Translations under genes and position numbers: made by a program
Origin: UBA7446 sp964014735
Lineage (GTDB): Bacteria; Bacteroidota; Bacteroidia; Flavobacteriales; Flavobacteriaceae
Reading direction: 5' to 3'
Length of the DNA: 9,121 nucleotides
Assembly: GCA_964014735.1 (NCBI GenBank)
Contig: CAXHBH010000043.1
Coordinates: 1-9,121 of the forward strand
Notes under the pieces: generated by a model
Told to the model about the DNA's origin: nothing
What the model saw: only the letters and a program-made list of their open reading frames with translations
Database searches by the model: none
Shown: one piece after another, positions 7,128-9,121 of the stretch
Numbering within the stretch: the stretch's first letter is position 1
Layout of the letters: each line of letters opens with the position of its first letter

Positions 7128-7409
7128 ATGATTCGTTTAGAAAAAACAAAAGAACAAGAACAACGGGAAGTTTCCGTTCAAAGCTCTCGTTTACACGAAA
7201 TTATTCTTTATAATGATGATGTCAATACTTTTGATCATGTAATTAGTACCCTAATTGAAGTGTGTGAACACACACCAGAGCAGGCAGAGCAATGTTCACT
7301 CATTGTGCATTTCAAGGGCAAGTGCGCAGTTAAGCACGGATCTTACGACGAGTTGGAGCCCAAATGTATTCGACTGCAAGCCGCAGGACTAAGCGCAGAA
7401 ATCGTTTAA
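7128..7409 (+). CDS. clpS: ATP-dependent Clp protease adaptor ClpS
   Basis: ClpS binds substrates with destabilising N-terminal residues and passes them to the ClpA/ClpC unfoldase. The protein has 93 residues. A charged flexible N-terminal extension (1-23) precedes the domain HEIILYNDDVNTFDHVI, in which N29, D30 and D31 correspond to the N-degron pocket. The block EQCSLIVHFKGKC supplies the conserved histidine H61, and the protein ends in AGLSAEI, typical of Bacteroidota ClpS. An ATG at 7095 would add 11 residues and overlap prmA by 28 bp. The ATG at 7128 is preferred because it falls just after the prmA stop and gives the usual length. It is the last gene of the DUF1599-tpiA-prmA-clpS run. 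Confidence 0.93.
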   Translation: MIRLEKTKEQEQREVSVQSSRLHEIILYNDDVNTFDHVISTLIEVCEHTPEQAEQCSLIVHFKGKCAVKHGSYDELEPKCIRLQAAGLSAEIV

Positions 7410-7431
7410 CAGTTTTTTTTTATCATTTCCG

Positions 7432-7439
7432 TAACTTAG
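7432..7439 (+). promoter_or_regulatory. Candidate -7 promoter element for gpx-bshB1
   Basis: TAACTTAG differs at one position from the Bacteroidota -7 consensus TAnnTTTG and lies 15 bases before the gpx ATG. A T-run (7413-7421) sits upstream, but no convincing TTTG -33 box has the usual spacing. The 45-bp gap between clpS and gpx is the largest between same-strand protein genes here, which supports a new transcript. Confidence 0.35.
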
Positions 7440-7454
7440 CACAAAAATTTGCTT

Positions 7455-7997
7455 ATGCGCATTATATATATTTTGCTGCTTGTTGCTAGTTTTAGTTATG
7501 CTCAACCTACTGCCATGAAAAATTCCATACACTCTTTCTCAGTTGAGGATATAAACGGCAATCTTTTTTCACTTGAATCACTAAAGGGGAAAAAAGTAAT
7601 GATTGTGAATACAGCCTCTAAATGCGGGCTTACTCCTCAATACAAAAAATTAGAAGCTCTTTATCAAGAATACAAGGACCAAAACTTTGTTGTAGTTGGA
7701 TTTCCAGCCAATAACTTTATGTGGCAAGAACCGGGTAGTAACGAAGATATCAAAACTTTTTGTGATAAAAATTATGGTGTGTCTTTTCCCATGATGGCTA
7801 AAATCAGTGTGAAGGGTAAAAGCCAGCACCCAGTTTATGCTTTCCTTACCAAAAAAGAAAAAAACGGTGTTAAAGACAGCTCTGTCAAATGGAATTTTCA
7901 AAAATATCTTATAGACGAAAACGGATATTTGGTAGAGGTGATTTCTCCACGTACACAACCCGATGATCCGGTTGTTTTAGATTGGATAAAAAGCTAA
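7455..7997 (+). CDS. Exported glutathione peroxidase-family thiol peroxidase (cysteine type)
   Basis: This protein belongs to the thioredoxin-fold glutathione peroxidase family, which reduces hydrogen peroxide and lipid hydroperoxides. It has 180 residues from the ATG at 7455. Residues 1-16 (MRIIYILLLVASFSYA) look like a signal peptide with cleavage before Q17, so it is probably periplasmic. The peroxidatic residue is C57 in NTASKCGLTPQY, a cysteine rather than selenocysteine. Q91 (WQEPG), W146 and N147 (VKWNF) complete the catalytic tetrad. C103 in IKTFCDKNYG is placed like the resolving cysteine of BtuE and other thioredoxin-dependent members, so it may use thioredoxin rather than glutathione. 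It ends two bases before bshB1, indicating an operon. The reducing partner is inference. Confidence 0.92.
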   Translation: MRIIYILLLVASFSYAQPTAMKNSIHSFSVEDINGNLFSLESLKGKKVMIVNTASKCGLTPQYKKLEALYQEYKDQNFVVVGFPANNFMWQEPGSNEDIKTFCDKNYGVSFPMMAKISVKGKSQHPVYAFLTKKEKNGVKDSSVKWNFQKYLIDENGYLVEVISPRTQPDDPVVLDWIKS

Positions 7998-7999
7998 CG

Positions 8000-8716
8000 A
8001 TGAAAATAGATATCCTTGCCATAGGCGCACACCCTGATGATGTAGAGCTTTCTTGTTCTGGAACCTTAGCTAAAGAAATTGCTAATGGTAAGCAAGTTGC
8101 TATTCTAGACCTAACGGAAGGTGAACTAGGGACTAGAGGAAGTGCTGAAATCCGTGCGGACGAAGCTGGAAAAGCAGCAAAAATATTAGGCGTAACAGCT
8201 AGATATAATCTTAATTTTCCCGATGGTTTTTTTGATAATAATAAGGAAAATCAATTGAAATTGGTAACATACATTCGCTTATTAAAACCCGATATGGTGC
8301 TTTGCAACGCTGTTGAGGATCGACACCCCGATCACGGCAGAGCAGCTGCATTGGTTAAGGAAAGTTGTTTTTTGTGTGGGTTAAACCAAGTTAAAACCAC
8401 ACATGAGGGTAAGCCCCAGATGGCATGGCGTCCAAAGCATTTGTATCATTACATTCAATGGAATGATGCTAAGCCTGACTTTGTTGTAGATATAAGTGCT
8501 CACATAGAAACCAAGCTTGAAGCTGTTAATGCCTATGCATCTCAATTTTTCAATCCAAAGACAACAGCACCTGAAACGCCTATAAGTACTCAAAACTTTT
8601 TAGACAGTGTTAAATACCGCGCTGCTAACCTGGGAAGACTCATTGGTGTAGACTATGCAGAAGGTTTTACAGCCGCCCGTTTGTTGGCTGTTAATCGCAT
8701 AAACGATTTGATGTAA
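8000..8716 (+). CDS. bshB1: Bacillithiol biosynthesis deacetylase BshB1 (PIG-L/LmbE family)
   Basis: BshB1 removes the acetyl group from N-acetylglucosaminyl malate, giving GlcN-malate, the second step of bacillithiol synthesis. The 238-residue protein has the LmbE zinc site GAHPDD (H11, D13, D14) and the third ligand H112 in DRHPDH (107-112). DLTEGELGTRGS (37-48) and FPDGFF (73-78) are characteristic of the BshB1 subgroup. The ATG at 8000 follows the gpx stop by two bases and gives the standard N-terminus MKIDILAIGAHPDD; a TTG at 7982 would overlap gpx and is less likely. BshA and BshC are not in the window. Other PIG-L deacetylases share the zinc motif, but the length and motifs favour BshB1. 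Confidence 0.92.
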   Translation: MKIDILAIGAHPDDVELSCSGTLAKEIANGKQVAILDLTEGELGTRGSAEIRADEAGKAAKILGVTARYNLNFPDGFFDNNKENQLKLVTYIRLLKPDMVLCNAVEDRHPDHGRAAALVKESCFLCGLNQVKTTHEGKPQMAWRPKHLYHYIQWNDAKPDFVVDISAHIETKLEAVNAYASQFFNPKTTAPETPISTQNFLDSVKYRAANLGRLIGVDYAEGFTAARLLAVNRINDLM

Positions 8717-8723
8717 AAGCTGT

Positions 8724-8753
8724 TTTGGGTTATCTAAAAACATATTACATTTG
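8724..8753 (+). promoter_or_regulatory. Bacteroidota-type promoter for tRNA-His
   Basis: TTTG at 8724-8727 and TACATTTG at 8746-8753 match the -33 (TTTG) and -7 (TAnnTTTG) boxes of the Bacteroidota primary sigma factor. The 18-bp spacer is close to the usual 19. Transcription would start about 6 bases before the tRNA. It begins just after the bshB1 stop. Confidence 0.6.
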
Positions 8754-8766
8754 CATCCTACAAAAT

Positions 8767-8841
8767 GGTGGTTGTAGCTCAGTTGGTTAGAGCGCTAGAT
8801 TGTGGTTCTAGAGGTCGCCGGTTCGAGACCGGTCTTCCACC
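8767..8841 (+). tRNA. tRNA-His, anticodon GTG
   Basis: The cloverleaf can be drawn directly. G-1 is at 8767 and the 5' acceptor strand GTGGTTG at 8768-8774. A D arm with GCTC/GAGC stem follows. The anticodon arm is CTAGA/TCTAG with loop TTGTGGT and anticodon GTG at 8802-8804. The T arm is GCCGG/CCGGT with loop TTCGAGA, and the 3' acceptor strand is CTTCCAC, then C73. The extra G-1 opposite C73 is the identity element of histidine tRNAs. CCA is not encoded, as is usual in Bacteroidota. Acceptor pairs 5-68 and 6-67 are both T-T mismatches. An open frame across this tRNA is an artefact and is not annotated. Confidence 0.96.
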
Positions 8842-8845
8842 CATA

Positions 8846-8878
8846 AAACCCTTCGAGAAATCGAGGGGTTTCTTCTTT
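8846..8878 (+). terminator. Rho-independent terminator after tRNA-His
   Basis: AAACCCTTCGA (8846-8856) pairs over 11 positions, including one G-T wobble, with TCGAGGGGTTT (8861-8871) around a GAAA loop. A T-rich tail (8869-8878) follows. It starts five bases after the tRNA. Confidence 0.85.
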
Positions 8879-9077
8879 GAACAATACTATATAAGCGAAA
8901 ACTCTTTTCAGCTAAATAGACTACATAAATATACGAAAAACATCAAAATTGGCAGTTGTCAGGCAGTTAAATTTAGTCTTACGTAAAACAAATATTCCCT
9001 GTTGTAAGTAACCAGGTTTTATTAAATCAACTGAAAACTGACAGTTAATATATTTACCTATATATATAATATTAAAC
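8879..9077. other. AT-rich non-coding stretch
   Basis: No convincing gene is visible here. The sequence is AT-rich, with several short CAGTT/AACTG copies (8953-9046) and an alternating TA tract near 9057-9070. No second copy of the tRNA 3' end is seen that would mark an attachment site. It runs into adapter sequence, so whatever lies downstream is missing. Confidence 0.7.
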
Positions 9078-9121
9078 CTGTCTCTTATACACATCTGACG
9101 CTGCCGACGAAGTTCGTCGTG
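9078..9121. other. Illumina Nextera adapter contamination at the sequence end
   Basis: Positions 9078-9096 are the 19-bp Tn5 mosaic end CTGTCTCTTATACACATCT. Positions 9097-9110 (GACGCTGCCGACGA) complete the reverse complement of the 33-nt Nextera read-1 transposase adapter exactly. The last 11 bases form a fold-back with the adapter end (CGACGAA/TTCGTCG). This segment is synthetic and should be trimmed. Confidence 0.97.

Noticed and set aside
7411..7421. T-run after clpS as a terminator
   Set aside because: No stable hairpin precedes it; it may instead belong to the upstream part of the gpx promoter.
7650..7958. 102-codon minus-strand frame inside the peroxidase gene
   Set aside because: It is antisense to a clear peroxidase and shows no motif or start context.
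8765..8986. 73-codon open frame starting MVVVAQLVRALDCGSRG
   Set aside because: Its first third is the translated tRNA-His and its next part the terminator hairpin. It is the usual false gene produced by a tRNA.
9078..9096. Tn5/IS50 mosaic end as sign of a natural transposon
   Set aside because: The bases after it match the synthetic Nextera oligo, no transposase is present, and it lies at the sequence end.
9097..9121. Terminal palindrome CGACGAAGTTCGTCG as a possible natural hairpin or attachment site
   Set aside because: Its left half is the end of the Nextera adapter, so the structure is an artefact.

Overview
The window looks like an ordinary piece of core chromosome from a Bacteroidota bacterium, probably of the order Flavobacteriales. 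The evidence is its moderately AT-rich base composition, starts without Shine-Dalgarno sequences, -7 promoter boxes resembling TAnnTTTG, a tRNA without encoded CCA, and family content and gene order. The order tpiA-prmA-clpS, a DUF1599 gene beside folP and cdaA, and a BshB1 deacetylase are all familiar from that group. Species cannot be told from the sequence.

Layout. Positions 2-265 (+) hold the C-terminal end of a probable family 2 glycosyltransferase, cut by the window edge. It converges on and overlaps a YfcE/MJ0936-type metallophosphoesterase (236-748, -). Only 20 bp away and divergent is truA (769-1524, +), which overlaps an MsbA-like ABC exporter (1517-3292, +). The exporter converges on cdaA (3289-4074, -), and the two stop codons interlock in one TTAA. 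Upstream of cdaA on the same strand is folP (4097-4924, -). After a 28-bp divergent gap comes a tightly packed + strand run: DUF1599 (4953-5549), tpiA (5546-6295), prmA (6298-7122) and clpS (7128-7409). A second + strand pair follows: an exported glutathione peroxidase homologue (7455-7997) and bshB1 (8000-8716). Then comes tRNA-His(GTG) with its own promoter and a hairpin terminator.

Function. The genes are housekeeping: tRNA pseudouridylation, folate synthesis, c-di-AMP synthesis, glycolysis, ribosomal protein methylation, N-degron recognition, and peroxide/thiol redox control. Two small groupings may be meaningful: c-di-AMP synthesis with folate synthesis (cdaA-folP), and a thiol peroxidase with bacillithiol synthesis (gpx-bshB1).

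Quality warning. The last 44 bases (9078-9121) are not genomic. They are the Illumina Nextera transposase adapter followed by a short fold-back tail, so the natural sequence ends at or before 9077. I found no mobile element, CRISPR array, prophage or clearly new system. The most interesting items are the internally duplicated DUF1599 protein and the perfect inverted repeat across its start codon.
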